A DNA stretch of 62,351 bases from Streptacidiphilus jiangxiensis. GTDB taxonomy: Bacteria; Actinomycetota; Actinomycetes; Streptomycetales; Streptomycetaceae. The position numbers and the translations under genes are program-made. This document shows positions 1 to 7,361 of the stretch, piece by piece. The DNA lies in NCBI RefSeq assembly GCF_900109465.1, contig NZ_FOAZ01000035.1:1-62351 (forward strand), read 5' to 3'. Position 1 is the first letter of the stretch. Every line of letters begins with the position of its first letter. The notes below the pieces were generated by a model. That model was not told where the DNA came from. It saw nothing but the letters and a program-made list of their open reading frames with translations, and made no database searches.

Positions 1-6
1 TGCACG

Positions 7-21
7 ACCCCCGAGGGGGCC
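7..21 (-). terminator. Candidate terminator of the Gly-Cys-Val tRNA cluster
   Basis: A five-pair CCCCC/GGGGG stem with a two-base loop lies just past the 3' end of the minus-strand tRNA-Val gene. It has no U-tract, as is usual in high-GC actinobacteria. The stem is short, so the call is tentative. Confidence 0.45.
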
Positions 22-23
22 AG

Positions 24-95
24 TGCGCGATACTGGGATTGAACCAGTGACCTCTTCCGTGTCAGGGAAGCGCTCTCCCGCTGAGCTAATCGCGC
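24..95 (-). tRNA. tRNA-Val (anticodon GAC)
   Basis: The reverse complement folds as a 72-nt cloverleaf: acceptor GCGCGAT pairs with ATCGCGC, D-arm GCTC/GAGC, anticodon stem CTTCC/GGAAG around a loop carrying GAC, and T-arm ACTGG/CCAGT. The discriminator base is A and CCA is not encoded. It is the last of three closely spaced minus-strand tRNA genes and closely resembles the two tRNA-Val(CAC) genes near 7.2 and 7.9 kb. Confidence 0.96.
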
Positions 96-96
96 A

Positions 97-170
97 TGGA
101 GGTGGAGACGGGATTTGAACCCGTGTACACGGCTTTGCAGGCCGTTGCCTCGCCTCTCGGCCACTCCACC
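97..170 (-). tRNA. tRNA-Cys (anticodon GCA)
   Basis: The reverse complement starts GGTGGAG, which pairs with CTCCACC near the 3' end and is followed by T and an encoded CCA. The anticodon loop reads CTGCAAA, giving GCA. It sits one base from tRNA-Val and about 35 bases from tRNA-Gly, consistent with one tricistronic tRNA transcript. Confidence 0.96.
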
Positions 171-204
171 GAGGCGGGGGGTTGACAGGCAACCCCCTAC
201 TCAG

Positions 205-277
205 AGCGGACGACGGGATTCGAACCCGCGACCCTCACCTTGGCAAGGTGATGCTCTACCAACTGAGCCACGTCCGC
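205..277 (-). tRNA. tRNA-Gly (anticodon GCC)
   Basis: The reverse complement gives a 73-nt cloverleaf with acceptor GCGGACG/CGTCCGC, anticodon loop TTGCCAA (GCC) and T-arm GCGGG/CCCGT-type pairing. It is the first gene of the minus-strand Gly-Cys-Val cluster, so the cluster promoter should lie at about 280-340. Confidence 0.96.
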
Positions 278-471
278 GTGATCTCCGGTTGGCTTCCCGC
301 TTTCTTTCTGCGGTCCGCGTCCCGGCGACGTGTTGAACTCTAGCGGATTCCGGGCCCAGCTCAAATTCCGTATCCCCTGCATGCCGGATCGGGGCTTCCG
401 GCCACAGGCGCTCCGGCCTGCGGAGACCTAGACTTCGGCCACCGCCGCAATCGCACAGGAGTCAGTACAAC

Positions 472-1515
472 GTGACCCAGCAGCCCCTCCACACCGATGC
501 CATGGCCCGCTTCGCGGGCCGGGTCGCGACCGGACTGCTGGAGGTCAGCGACGATCCGGGGGTTCTCGACGGCACCGGTTTCTGGGCGGTCGTGGCGGAT
601 TTCGAGGGCCGGATCACCTGCGCCCGGTTTGCCGACGTCCGCTCCGAAGAAACGATTCCGCAGACGGATCCCGGCGGGTGGCTCGGCCCCTCCCGCTCCG
701 CGTGGCACAGCTCGCTCGACCGCGACGCCTACACCGCCGGCGTCCGCCGCGTTCGCGAGCACATCGCCGCCGGCGAGGTCTACCAGGCGAACCTCTGCCG
801 GGTCCTGAGCGCGGACCTGCCCGATCCGGCCCGCGCGGACGTGGACGCGCTGACCGCGCGTCTGGCCCACGGCAACCCCGCGCCCTACGCGGGCACGGTC
901 CGCCTGCCCGAGCACGGCGTCGAGGTGGCCTCCGCCTCCCCCGAGCTCTTCCTCCGCCGTGACGGCCGGGTCGTCCTCTCCGGCCCGATCAAGGGCACCG
1001 GCCGCACGGAGGCGGATCTGCTGGAGAAGGACTTCGCCGAGAACGTCATGATCGTCGACCTGGTCCGCAACGACCTCGGCCGCGTCGCCGTGACCGGCAG
1101 CGTCACGGTGCCGGACCTCTGCGCGGTGGAGAAGCACCCCGGTCTGGTGCACCTCGTCTCCACGGTCCAGGGCGAGCTGCGCCCCGACGCGGGCTGGCCG
1201 GACCTCTTCGCCGCGACGTTCCCGCCCGGCTCGGTCACGGGCGCGCCCAAGCGCAGCGCGCTGCGCATCATCGAGGCCCTGGAGACGGCCCCCCGCGGCC
1301 CCTACTGCGGCGCGGTCGGCTGGGTCGACGCGGACCGCGGCGTCGGAGAACTCGCCGTCGGCATCCGCACGTTCTGGGTCGAGCGCGGACGGGACACGGC
1401 GACGGTCCGCTTCGGCACGGGCGCGGGCATCACCTGGGGGTCGGATCCGGATCGCGAGTGGGACGAGACGGAGCTCAAGGCATCCCGCTTGGTCATGCTG
1501 GCCTCACAGGGGTAG
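472..1515 (+). CDS. pabB: Chorismate-binding enzyme, aminodeoxychorismate synthase component I type
   Basis: A 347-residue protein made essentially of the chorismate-utilising domain (TrpE/PabB/MenF fold). Motifs visible in order are PIKGT with Lys174, VRNDLGRV, a TGAPK segment and PYCGAVGW. The PIKGT lysine is the residue that separates aminodeoxychorismate synthases from anthranilate synthases, which have Ala there. No glutaminase partner (PabA/TrpG) lies nearby, so it would use a subunit encoded elsewhere or free ammonia. The next gene is a class IV aminotransferase, the family of aminodeoxychorismate lyase, which supports a p-aminobenzoate role. GTG start with AGGAG about 11 bases upstream. 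Isochorismate synthase activity is less likely. Confidence 0.82.
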   Translation: MTQQPLHTDAMARFAGRVATGLLEVSDDPGVLDGTGFWAVVADFEGRITCARFADVRSEETIPQTDPGGWLGPSRSAWHSSLDRDAYTAGVRRVREHIAAGEVYQANLCRVLSADLPDPARADVDALTARLAHGNPAPYAGTVRLPEHGVEVASASPELFLRRDGRVVLSGPIKGTGRTEADLLEKDFAENVMIVDLVRNDLGRVAVTGSVTVPDLCAVEKHPGLVHLVSTVQGELRPDAGWPDLFAATFPPGSVTGAPKRSALRIIEALETAPRGPYCGAVGWVDADRGVGELAVGIRTFWVERGRDTATVRFGTGAGITWGSDPDREWDETELKASRLVMLASQG

Positions 1516-1518
1516 TGG

Positions 1519-1638
1519 CACTCTCCAGGGGCGCGGGGAACTGCGCGACCAGCCACCGTGGGCCTTGAGATCCCGAGCGAGCAGGGCCATTCGCTCGTCG
1601 GTGGTTTCTCGCGCAGTTCCTCGCGCCTCTGGAGAGTG
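1519..1638. repeat. Long palindromic intergenic repeat, copy 1
   Basis: The arm CACTCTCCAGGGGCGCGG pairs with its near-complement at 1620-1638 across an internal spacer, giving an interrupted stem of about 40 pairs. It lies directly after the chorismate-enzyme stop and could act as a terminator. The spacer carries the GGGCCAT motif in reversed orientation compared with copies 2, 3, 4 and 6. A further related fragment (GAGCCTCGCGCCCCTGAGG) lies at about 1730-1750. Confidence 0.85.
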
Positions 1639-1800
1639 CAACCACAGGTGGCAGCAGATGGGGGCCTGGTCGCGCCCACGCTGGTGGCACCTCCCGGCCG
1701 AAGGCTGGGGGAGGAGCCGCAAGTCCGCAGAGCCTCGCGCCCCTGAGGTGGCTGCAACTTCCCGTCTAGGATCATCATGCTGAGCGAGAGGAGAGCGACC

Positions 1801-2622
1801 GTGCGGATCTGGGTCAACGGTCGGCTGGCCGACGCCGCAGAGGCGACGGTCAGCGTGCTGGACCACGGCATGACCGTCGGCGACGGGGTGTTCGAGACGG
1901 TGAAGGCCGTCGACGGGCGGCCTTTCGCGCTGCGGCGGCATCTGGACCGGTTGGAGCGCAGCGCCCGCGGGCTGGGGCTGCCGAGCCCCGACCGGGCCGA
2001 GGTCGAGGCCGCGTGCGCCGCCGTGCTGGAGGCCAACCCCGTCGCGCTGGGGCGCCTGCGAATCACCTACACCGGCGGTGTCGCGCCCCTCGGCTCCGAC
2101 CGTGGTGACGCGCCGACCACGCTCGTCGTGGCCGTCGGTGCGACCCCGCGCCGACCCGACACCGCCGCCGTGGTGACCGTTCCGTGGACCCGCAACGAGC
2201 ACGGGGCGACCGCTGGGCTCAAGACCACGTCCTACGCCGAGAACGTCGTCGCGCTCGCCCGCGCCCACGAGTACGGCGCGAGCGAGGCGGTGCTCGCCAA
2301 CACGGTGGGCCGACTCTGCGAGGGGACCGGTTCGAACGTCTTCGTCGTGGTCGGCGGTCGCCTGCTCACCCCGCCGCTGACCTCCGGCTGCCTCGCGGGC
2401 GTCACCCGCGCGTTGGTGCTGCAGTGGACCGACGCCGAGGAGGCCGACCTGCCGTACTCCGTGCTGGAGGAGGCCGAGGAGGTGTTCCTGACCGGAACCC
2501 TGCGCGACGTGCAGGCGATCTCCCGGATCGACCAGCGGGAGTTGCCCGGAGCGCCCGGTCCGGTCACGGCCAAGGTGATGGAGATCTTCGCGGACCGCGC
2601 CGCGGCCGACCTCGAGCCCTGA
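1801..2622 (+). CDS. PLP-dependent class IV aminotransferase (aminodeoxychorismate lyase-like)
   Basis: A 273-residue fold-type IV PLP enzyme, the family of 4-amino-4-deoxychorismate lyase, branched-chain and D-amino-acid aminotransferases. The Schiff-base lysine is probably Lys141 in the GLKTTSY segment. A GTGSNVFVV stretch and a GVTR segment form the usual phosphate-binding elements. The start is taken as GTG at 1801 because GAGAGGAG lies about 8 bases upstream; an in-frame ATG at 1777 would run through that ribosome-binding site. Placement behind the chorismate enzyme suggests p-aminobenzoate formation, but amino-acid transamination cannot be excluded. The stop codon lies within three tandem copies of a CGAGCCCTGA unit (2613-2643). 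Confidence 0.8.
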   Translation: MRIWVNGRLADAAEATVSVLDHGMTVGDGVFETVKAVDGRPFALRRHLDRLERSARGLGLPSPDRAEVEAACAAVLEANPVALGRLRITYTGGVAPLGSDRGDAPTTLVVAVGATPRRPDTAAVVTVPWTRNEHGATAGLKTTSYAENVVALARAHEYGASEAVLANTVGRLCEGTGSNVFVVVGGRLLTPPLTSGCLAGVTRALVLQWTDAEEADLPYSVLEEAEEVFLTGTLRDVQAISRIDQRELPGAPGPVTAKVMEIFADRAAADLEP

Positions 2623-2643
2623 CGAGCCCTGACGAGCCCTGAC
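2613..2643 (+). repeat. Three tandem copies of a 10-bp unit over a stop codon
   Basis: The unit CGAGCCCTGA occurs three times head to tail and starts inside the last codons of the class IV aminotransferase. Each copy carries the same TGA in the same register only for the first unit; the later ones look like slippage duplications in the leader of the acetyltransferase gene. Confidence 0.7.
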
Positions 2644-2674
2644 CCGCACGAACCGTCGAGCGAGGGAGCCCTGC

Positions 2675-3517
2675 GTGACCACGACCCTGCGTCCCACCGG
2701 TCCCGAGCGCACCGACGGGAGCGGCAGCCGGGAGCGCGCGTACGCGATCTGCGTCAACGGCCGCGCGGCCGGCACCGTGACGGTGACGGCCTGGCCGGAC
2801 GGGGTGGGGCAGATCGCGGACCTGTTCGTCGAGGAGCGCGGGCGCGGCCGTGGGCGCGGCACGACGGCGGTCCTGGCCGCCGAGGAGATTCTGCGCGCAT
2901 GGGGCTGTTCCCGCGCCGAGGGGACGATCGTCGGGGACGAGCGGGATCCGGAGGTCGCCGCCCGGTTGCTGCGCTGGACGCAGTCGCTGGGATACGCGCT
3001 CACGGCGCGCAACATGGTCAAGGACCTGCCGGTCACCCCGCCGGAGCTGCCGCCGGGCCTGACCGGTCGGCCGCTGACGGCGGAGGAGTTCCCGGTCTGG
3101 GCGGCGGCGCACCGGGAGGGGTACGTCGGGATACTGATCGAGCACACGGGGCTGTCGCCGGAGCAGGCCGAGGCCAAGTCCCTGGCGGACCACGCGAAGC
3201 TGCTCCCGGACGGGATCGACACCGCCGACGTCTCGATCCAGCGGCTGCTGGCCGACGGCGCGTCGGTCGGCACGGTGTGGGTCAGCTCGGCGGACTCCGA
3301 GGCGCGGCCGCCGTTCGTCTACAACGTCCGCGTCGAGGAGGCGTTCCGCGGCCGCGGCCATGGTCGGGCCCTGATGCTCCTGGCCGAGCAGGTCGTCATC
3401 GCCGCCGGGCGCGACCGGCTCGGCCTCAACGTGCATGCGGGCAACGTGCCGGCCGAGCGCCTCTACGAGTCGCTCGGCTACCGCACCTACCGCTGGGCGG
3501 TCGCCAAGCAGCTGTGA
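2675..3517 (+). CDS. Two-domain GNAT family N-acetyltransferase
   Basis: A 280-residue protein with two tandem GNAT folds. The C-terminal half (about residues 130-280) has a good acetyl-CoA loop, FRGRGHGRALM, followed by the NVHAGNVPAERLYESLGY pattern in which the Tyr usually acts as general acid. The N-terminal half has a similar but Arg/Gly-rich loop (ERGRGRGRGTTAVL) and looks degenerate. The layout resembles mycothiol synthase-type tandem GNATs, but no substrate can be named. GTG start with GAGGGAG upstream; 53 bases after the aminotransferase stop, so probably co-transcribed with it. Confidence 0.82.
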   Translation: MTTTLRPTGPERTDGSGSRERAYAICVNGRAAGTVTVTAWPDGVGQIADLFVEERGRGRGRGTTAVLAAEEILRAWGCSRAEGTIVGDERDPEVAARLLRWTQSLGYALTARNMVKDLPVTPPELPPGLTGRPLTAEEFPVWAAAHREGYVGILIEHTGLSPEQAEAKSLADHAKLLPDGIDTADVSIQRLLADGASVGTVWVSSADSEARPPFVYNVRVEEAFRGRGHGRALMLLAEQVVIAAGRDRLGLNVHAGNVPAERLYESLGYRTYRWAVAKQL

Positions 3518-3530
3518 ACCCGCACGGGTC

Positions 3531-4019
3531 TCAGCCGAGCAGCGACTCGATGCGGTCGCGCAGACCGTCCTGGCTCTTCGAGCCGTCCAGGAGCTTGCCC
3601 GCGACCACGTAGCTCGGAGTGCCCTTGACCCCGATGGCCTTGCCCTCGGCGTGGTCGGCCTCGACCGTGAGGCTGTGCCGGCCGTCGATCAGCGCGGTGT
3701 CCAGTTCCTCGCCGTCCAGGCCGAGCTCGCCCGCGAGCTCGACCAGGAAGCCGGTGCCGCCGCGGTCCAGCTCCTCGATACGGGACAGCAGCGCCTCGAC
3801 ATAGGGCCAGCCCTGGCCCTGGACGAAGGCCTCCTCCGCCGCCTCGGCCGCCGCGAAGGCGAACTTGTGCTTCTCGAGCGGGAAGTGCCGCAGGACGATG
3901 TCGACACCGTCACCGTGGGCGGCGCGCAGGGCGCGGACGTCGCCGAGGGCCGTGGCGCAGTCGGGGCACTGCAGGTCGCACCAGAACTCGACGGTCCGGG
4001 GCGCGGAACTTTCGGTCAT
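3531..4019 (-). CDS. DsbA-family thioredoxin-fold protein
   Basis: A 162-residue cytoplasmic-looking protein (no signal peptide) with the thioredoxin-like DsbA fold. It opens with a beta strand followed by a CxxxCxxC cluster, in which Cys18-x-x-Cys21 is the likely redox pair. It later has the cis-proline segment GTPSYVV. The family includes FrnE-like and 2-hydroxychromene-carboxylate isomerase-like oxidoreductases, so a thiol-disulfide role is likely but the partner is unknown. It ends 14 bases from the convergent GNAT stop. ATG start; a divergent small membrane protein begins 66 bases away. Confidence 0.83.
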   Translation of the reverse strand: MTESSAPRTVEFWCDLQCPDCATALGDVRALRAAHGDGVDIVLRHFPLEKHKFAFAAAEAAEEAFVQGQGWPYVEALLSRIEELDRGGTGFLVELAGELGLDGEELDTALIDGRHSLTVEADHAEGKAIGVKGTPSYVVAGKLLDGSKSQDGLRDRIESLLG

Positions 4020-4084
4020 GGTCGCAAGTCTCCCATTGTGGGAAGGATGGAAGTGCAGCGGAGCCGCAGAAGGAGAGCAGGATC

Positions 4085-4534
4085 ATGACAGCGACCATCT
4101 GCATGGCACTCTCGGCGATCGGCATCGTGATCGCGGTGCTGACCGCCAGCCGTGGGCGGACCCGGGCCGCGCTGCGCTGGCTCGCGGTCGCGCTGGTGCC
4201 GACAGGCCTGTATCTGACGGGGCTGATCACCGTCTTCCACACCATCGGCTCGACCCTGGTCCACTGGGCCACGCACCTGGTCTTCGACCCGAAGGTCTGG
4301 GTCGGCGTCGCGATGCTGGCCGCGACCGTGCTGATCCTGCTGGGGACGGGGGTTCGGTTCGGCCGGGGCAAGCGACGCGGCAAGGAGCAGGGTCAGGTGC
4401 CGGCCGGCGGTGGCAAGCCGAGCGCGCCGCCCGGACGCCCGGCGGGGGCCGCGCTCCCGGCCAAGAGCAACCCGACCGCCGACCTGGGCGACTTCTCCGA
4501 CGTGGAGGAGATCCTCAAGCGCCGGGGGATCTGA
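4085..4534 (+). CDS. Small membrane protein with two transmembrane segments
   Basis: A 149-residue protein with two predicted membrane helices in the first half (about residues 3-20, and 42-60 extending to a third hydrophobic stretch near 68-85). A basic Pro/Gly/Ala-rich linker follows, then an acidic conserved-looking end, LGDFSDVEEILKRRGI. I know of similar proteins in streptomycetes but no established function. ATG start with AGGA about 8 bases upstream. Its last 20 bases overlap, tail to tail, the end of the LtrA-family gene on the other strand. Confidence 0.72.
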   Translation: MTATICMALSAIGIVIAVLTASRGRTRAALRWLAVALVPTGLYLTGLITVFHTIGSTLVHWATHLVFDPKVWVGVAMLAATVLILLGTGVRFGRGKRRGKEQGQVPAGGGKPSAPPGRPAGAALPAKSNPTADLGDFSDVEEILKRRGI

Positions 4535-5660
4535 GGCCGGGCACGCGTGGCCGCCGCTCCCAGGCGACCAGGCCGACGAGCAGGGCCGTCGTCACCGCCA
4601 GCGCCGTGCCGCCGCCGGCAAGACGCAGCGCGGGGATGCCGGCGGCGAGGACGGCCGCGGCCGTGACCAGGCGGCGCACCGGCCAGTCGCCGGAGAGGAC
4701 CCGGTGGAAGGCGGACATTCCGGCCAGGTAGAGCGCGACGCCGAGGGGGAGCAGCACGGCGGGCAGTCCGTGCAGCGGGTGGCGGAAGGCGTCGATCGCC
4801 TGCTGCATGCCGACGGCCGACACGGCGATGCCGAAGATCAGGAACAGGTAGGCGTAGCCGAACGACCACAGCGCCGCCCGCGGCCGCTCCGCGGCGGGGA
4901 GCCGCTCCAGCAGGGCCGAGCTGGCCTCCTCCTCGCGGTCGAAGTAGAGCCACCACATCGCCGCGCTGGCCGCGAGCGCCAGCAGTGAGCCGACCAGCAC
5001 CGTGGTCAGGTCGTCGAGGTGGCTGGCGGCGGCGCCGACCTCGGTGATGGACTCGCCCAGCACGATGATCACGGCCAGTCCGTGCCGCTCGACGAAGTGG
5101 CCGACGCCGACCGTGAAGCCGCCGAGGCCGGAGAGGTAGGGCGTCACCCACTCCATCGCGCAGGCCAGCGCCCACACCCACGCCCGCTGCTCGGCCGGGA
5201 CGAAACCGGCGGCGAGCACGACCAGCGCGCTGGCCAGGTTGAACGGGCCGATGCGCAGGATGCCGCGCCGACCGGAGGTGTGCTTGAACCCGAAGAAGTG
5301 GACCAGCACCACCACCAGGTAGGCGGCGCCGAAGACGACCGCCCAGGGTCCGGGCCCGACCGCTCGGGGCACGGCCTGCGACATCACGAAGAAGCCGGCC
5401 GTGCCGAGGAGCAGCAGCAGCCGGGGCCCGGTGCGGTCCAGGTCGAGGGCGTTGGTCAGCCAGGCGTAGCCGCCGTACATCCACCAGGTGATCGTCAGCA
5501 GCAGCGCGGAGCGGGTCAGGCCGCCGAGGTCGGGGTGGTCGACCAGGACCGTGGCGATCTGGGTGATGGTGAAGACGAAGACCAGGTCGAAGAAGAGCTC
5601 CAGCGACCGCACCGACTCCGCGGGGCCGGCCCCGACCTCGGATGATGCGTCCTGCGTCAC
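4515..5660 (-). CDS. Low temperature requirement A (LtrA) family membrane protein
   Basis: A 381-residue polytopic membrane protein with about ten hydrophobic segments. The family hallmark near the N-terminus is visible, ELFFDLVFVFTITQIA (about residues 20-35), as are later conserved blocks such as GLAVIIVLGESITEVG and WWLYFDREEE. LtrA proteins are widespread in actinobacteria; their transport or signalling activity is not established. The start is the GTG at 5660 because its GTGA overlaps the TGA of the upstream CGNR gene, showing translational coupling; the open frame runs further upstream but inside that gene. The 3' end overlaps the convergent small membrane gene by 20 bases. Confidence 0.85.
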   Translation of the reverse strand: MTQDASSEVGAGPAESVRSLELFFDLVFVFTITQIATVLVDHPDLGGLTRSALLLTITWWMYGGYAWLTNALDLDRTGPRLLLLLGTAGFFVMSQAVPRAVGPGPWAVVFGAAYLVVVLVHFFGFKHTSGRRGILRIGPFNLASALVVLAAGFVPAEQRAWVWALACAMEWVTPYLSGLGGFTVGVGHFVERHGLAVIIVLGESITEVGAAASHLDDLTTVLVGSLLALAASAAMWWLYFDREEEASSALLERLPAAERPRAALWSFGYAYLFLIFGIAVSAVGMQQAIDAFRHPLHGLPAVLLPLGVALYLAGMSAFHRVLSGDWPVRRLVTAAAVLAAGIPALRLAGGGTALAVTTALLVGLVAWERRPRVPGLRSPGA

Positions 5661-6250
5661 GACCCGACGCCGACGCCGCCACGCTCGGCCGTCACCGGCG
5701 GGGCGGTGCGCTGGCGCGCCCGGTAGGCGGCGACGTGGAGCCGGTTGCCGCAGGTGCGACTGTCGCAGTAGCGCCGGGAGCGGTTGCGGGAGAGGTCCAC
5801 GAAGACCCGGACGCAGTCCGGTGCCTCGCAATGCCGCAGCCGTTCGCGCTCCCCGGCGACGATCACCATCGACAGCGCGATCCCGGACTCCGCCCCGAGC
5901 CGGTCGGCCAGGGCCGCGCCGGGGGCGAAGTAGTGGACGTGCCAGTCGTGGCCGTCGTGGTCGGTGAGCCGCGGGGTCGTCCCGGCGCGCGCGATCATCG
6001 CGTTGAGCAGCTCGGCGGCGTCACGGGTGCTGGTCGCGTCGAGCACGTCCCAGAACCGCTGCCGCAGCCGGCGCACCGCCTCCAGGTCGCCCTGGGTCAG
6101 TTGCCCGACGTCGCTCAGCTCGCGCCGGACGACGAAGCCGCGCAGCGCGGCGAGGTCGGGCAGCCCCTCGTGCCCGCAGGCCTGGGGGGAGGTGTTGAGA
6201 AGTTCCACCAGCACGTCGAGTGCGCACTCGGTGTCGTGGGTGATCAGCAC
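5657..6250 (-). CDS. CGNR zinc-finger, ABATE-domain probable regulator
   Basis: A 197-residue protein. The N-terminal two thirds fit the ABATE (putative stress-induced regulator) domain, and the C-terminus carries the CGNR finger. The finger has one Cys pair in RHCEAPDC and a second in RYCDSRTCGNR, followed by basic residues suited to DNA contact. GTG start with AGGAG about 9 bases upstream in the minus direction. It is translationally coupled to the LtrA-family gene by a 4-base overlap, so the regulator and the membrane protein probably form one unit. A strong hairpin at 6370-6401 separates it from ssgB upstream. Confidence 0.85.
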   Translation of the reverse strand: MLITHDTECALDVLVELLNTSPQACGHEGLPDLAALRGFVVRRELSDVGQLTQGDLEAVRRLRQRFWDVLDATSTRDAAELLNAMIARAGTTPRLTDHDGHDWHVHYFAPGAALADRLGAESGIALSMVIVAGERERLRHCEAPDCVRVFVDLSRNRSRRYCDSRTCGNRLHVAAYRARQRTAPPVTAERGGVGVGS

Positions 6251-6369
6251 GGCGGGGCTCCTGGCTCGTCCGTACGTGGCGCGACTGGTTGCGCAGACTC
6301 TACAGCCCACGGCGAGAAGTGGTTCATGTCCACGCCGAACCGCCGACGATCATGCCGCCGCACATGACG

Positions 6370-6401
6370 ACGCCGCCGCGACCGGTGGGTCGCGGCGGCG
6401 T
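6370..6401. terminator. Strong hairpin terminator downstream of ssgB
   Basis: ACGCCGCCGCGACC and GGTCGCGGCGGCGT form a perfect 14-pair stem with a GGTG loop. It lies about 90 bases past the ssgB stop and 120 bases before the CGNR gene start, so it insulates the two minus-strand units. Confidence 0.82.
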
Positions 6402-6491
6402 GCCGTGCTGGCGCGCCCCCGAGTCAGCACGCCTGCGCATCCGTGTGCGGTATGTGGGTCACCGACGCCCGGGTCGCGGGCGCCGGGTGCC

Positions 6492-6905
6492 TCAGCTCTC
6501 GGCCAGGATGTGGCTCAGCTCCCTGTCCAGGTCGAAGTGGCGGTGCTCCGTCCCCGGCGGGACGGCGGCGTCGGTGCGCTTGAGGAAGGACTCCAGCGCG
6601 CGCGCCGGGGCCTCCAGCAGGGCTTCTCCTTCCGGAGAGCTCAGGGCGATGCAGACGACTCCCTGTCCGTGGCTGCGTGAGGGCCACACCCGGACATCGC
6701 CGGTCCCGGTCGGCCGGTGCAGCCCCTCCGCGAGGAGGTCGCGGGCGAACACCCAGTCGACGGTCTCGTCGGCGCCCGTGTGGAAGGTGGCGTGCACGGC
6801 ATAGGGGTCGGCCGTGTCGTAGCGCAGCCCCGCCGGAACGGGGAGGGAAGACTCGCTCGACACGATGAGGCGCAGGTGCAGCTCGCAGCTGACCGTGGTG
6901 TTCAT
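6492..6905 (-). CDS. ssgB: Sporulation septation protein SsgB
   Basis: A 137-residue SsgA-like protein. Its sequence is essentially the conserved SsgB of streptomycetes: it starts MNTTVSCELHLRLIVSSES, has the HRPTGTGDVRVWPSRS block in the middle and ends LSHILAES. SsgB localises with SsgA to future septum sites in aerial hyphae and recruits FtsZ, so it is needed for sporulation-specific cell division. The ATG at 6905 is chosen over an open frame reaching 7034, because the protein from this ATG is full length and an AAAGG box precedes it. A sigma-H/B-like promoter and a 9-bp iterated motif lie upstream. Confidence 0.96.
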   Translation of the reverse strand: MNTTVSCELHLRLIVSSESSLPVPAGLRYDTADPYAVHATFHTGADETVDWVFARDLLAEGLHRPTGTGDVRVWPSRSHGQGVVCIALSSPEGEALLEAPARALESFLKRTDAAVPPGTEHRHFDLDRELSHILAES

Positions 6906-6966
6906 AAGCGCCAAGGCCTTTCGCTCAGTGTGCGCTCGGGGATCGCACGTCGGCGAACGGACCATC

Positions 6967-6989
6967 CCACCCTCAGGCCCGGTGTAAAC
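6967..6989 (-). promoter_or_regulatory. Candidate stress-sigma (SigH/SigB-type) promoter of ssgB
   Basis: On the minus strand GTTT (6986-6989) is followed after 13 bases by GGGTGG (6967-6972), close to the GTTT-N13-16-GGGTAY consensus of SigB-family sigmas. Transcription would begin about 50 bases before the ssgB ATG. Published work places ssgB of S. coelicolor under SigH, which agrees, but the last two bases of the -10 are off consensus. Confidence 0.45.
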
Positions 6990-7036
6990 CCGTCTGTCCG
7001 GATTAGTGCGCTGCGAGTACCCCATCCGGCCCATCA

Positions 7037-7063
7037 GTCACAGGTGTCACACCCGTCACAGAT
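7037..7063. repeat. Three 9-bp direct repeats (GTCACAnnn) upstream of ssgB
   Basis: GTCACA occurs at 7037, 7046 and 7055, spaced exactly 9 bp, about 130 bp upstream of the ssgB start. On the other strand the block reads TGTGAC three times and contains two overlapping matches to the Streptomyces Crp variant motif GTG-N6-GNGAN. It may be an activator site for ssgB or for the tRNA-Val promoter at its other side. Confidence 0.6.
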
Positions 7064-7191
7064 TTGGGTCCCGAGCAGCGGAAATCGGTCGTTCAAGGAC
7101 GGATCAGTGAGTGGTTTTCAGCCACGCGGGCTGCCGGCCGCCGGACGTGCCGGAGCACGGTCCGGCATGCGGTAGTGTTTTCCCTGCACCC

Positions 7192-7263
7192 GGGCGATTA
7201 GCTCAGTGGGAGAGCGCTTCGTTCACACCGAAGAGGTCACTGGTTCGAACCCAGTATCGCCCA
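7192..7263 (+). tRNA. tRNA-Val (anticodon CAC), copy 1
   Basis: A 72-nt cloverleaf: acceptor GGGCGAT/ATCGCCC, D-arm GCTC/GAGC, anticodon stem CTTCG/CGAAG with loop TTCACAC (CAC), T-arm ACTGG/CCAGT and discriminator A. A perfect 15-pair hairpin follows 10 bases later. Confidence 0.96.
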
Positions 7264-7272
7264 CCCGGATGT

Positions 7273-7305
7273 AAAGGCCCGCAGGTCAACGACCTGCGGG
7301 CCTTT
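7273..7305 (+). terminator. Terminator of tRNA-Val(CAC) copy 1
   Basis: AAAGGCCCGCAGGTC and GACCTGCGGGCCTTT form a perfect 15-pair stem around AAC, starting 10 bases after the tRNA. The ending TTT gives a short U-tract. Confidence 0.92.
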
Positions 7306-7361
7306 CGCGTTCGCCAAATTCCCTCGGTTGGCCCAGCCCGGTCCTCAGCCCGGTCCACAGC

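Noticed and set aside
2613..2643. Readthrough or recoding signal at the tandem stop units
   Set aside because: The downstream units shift frame relative to the first stop and no protein extension follows; slippage duplication explains them.
4515..4534. The 20-bp overlap of two convergent genes as a regulatory antisense pair
   Set aside because: Short tail-to-tail overlaps are common in compact genomes, and no further structure is visible here.
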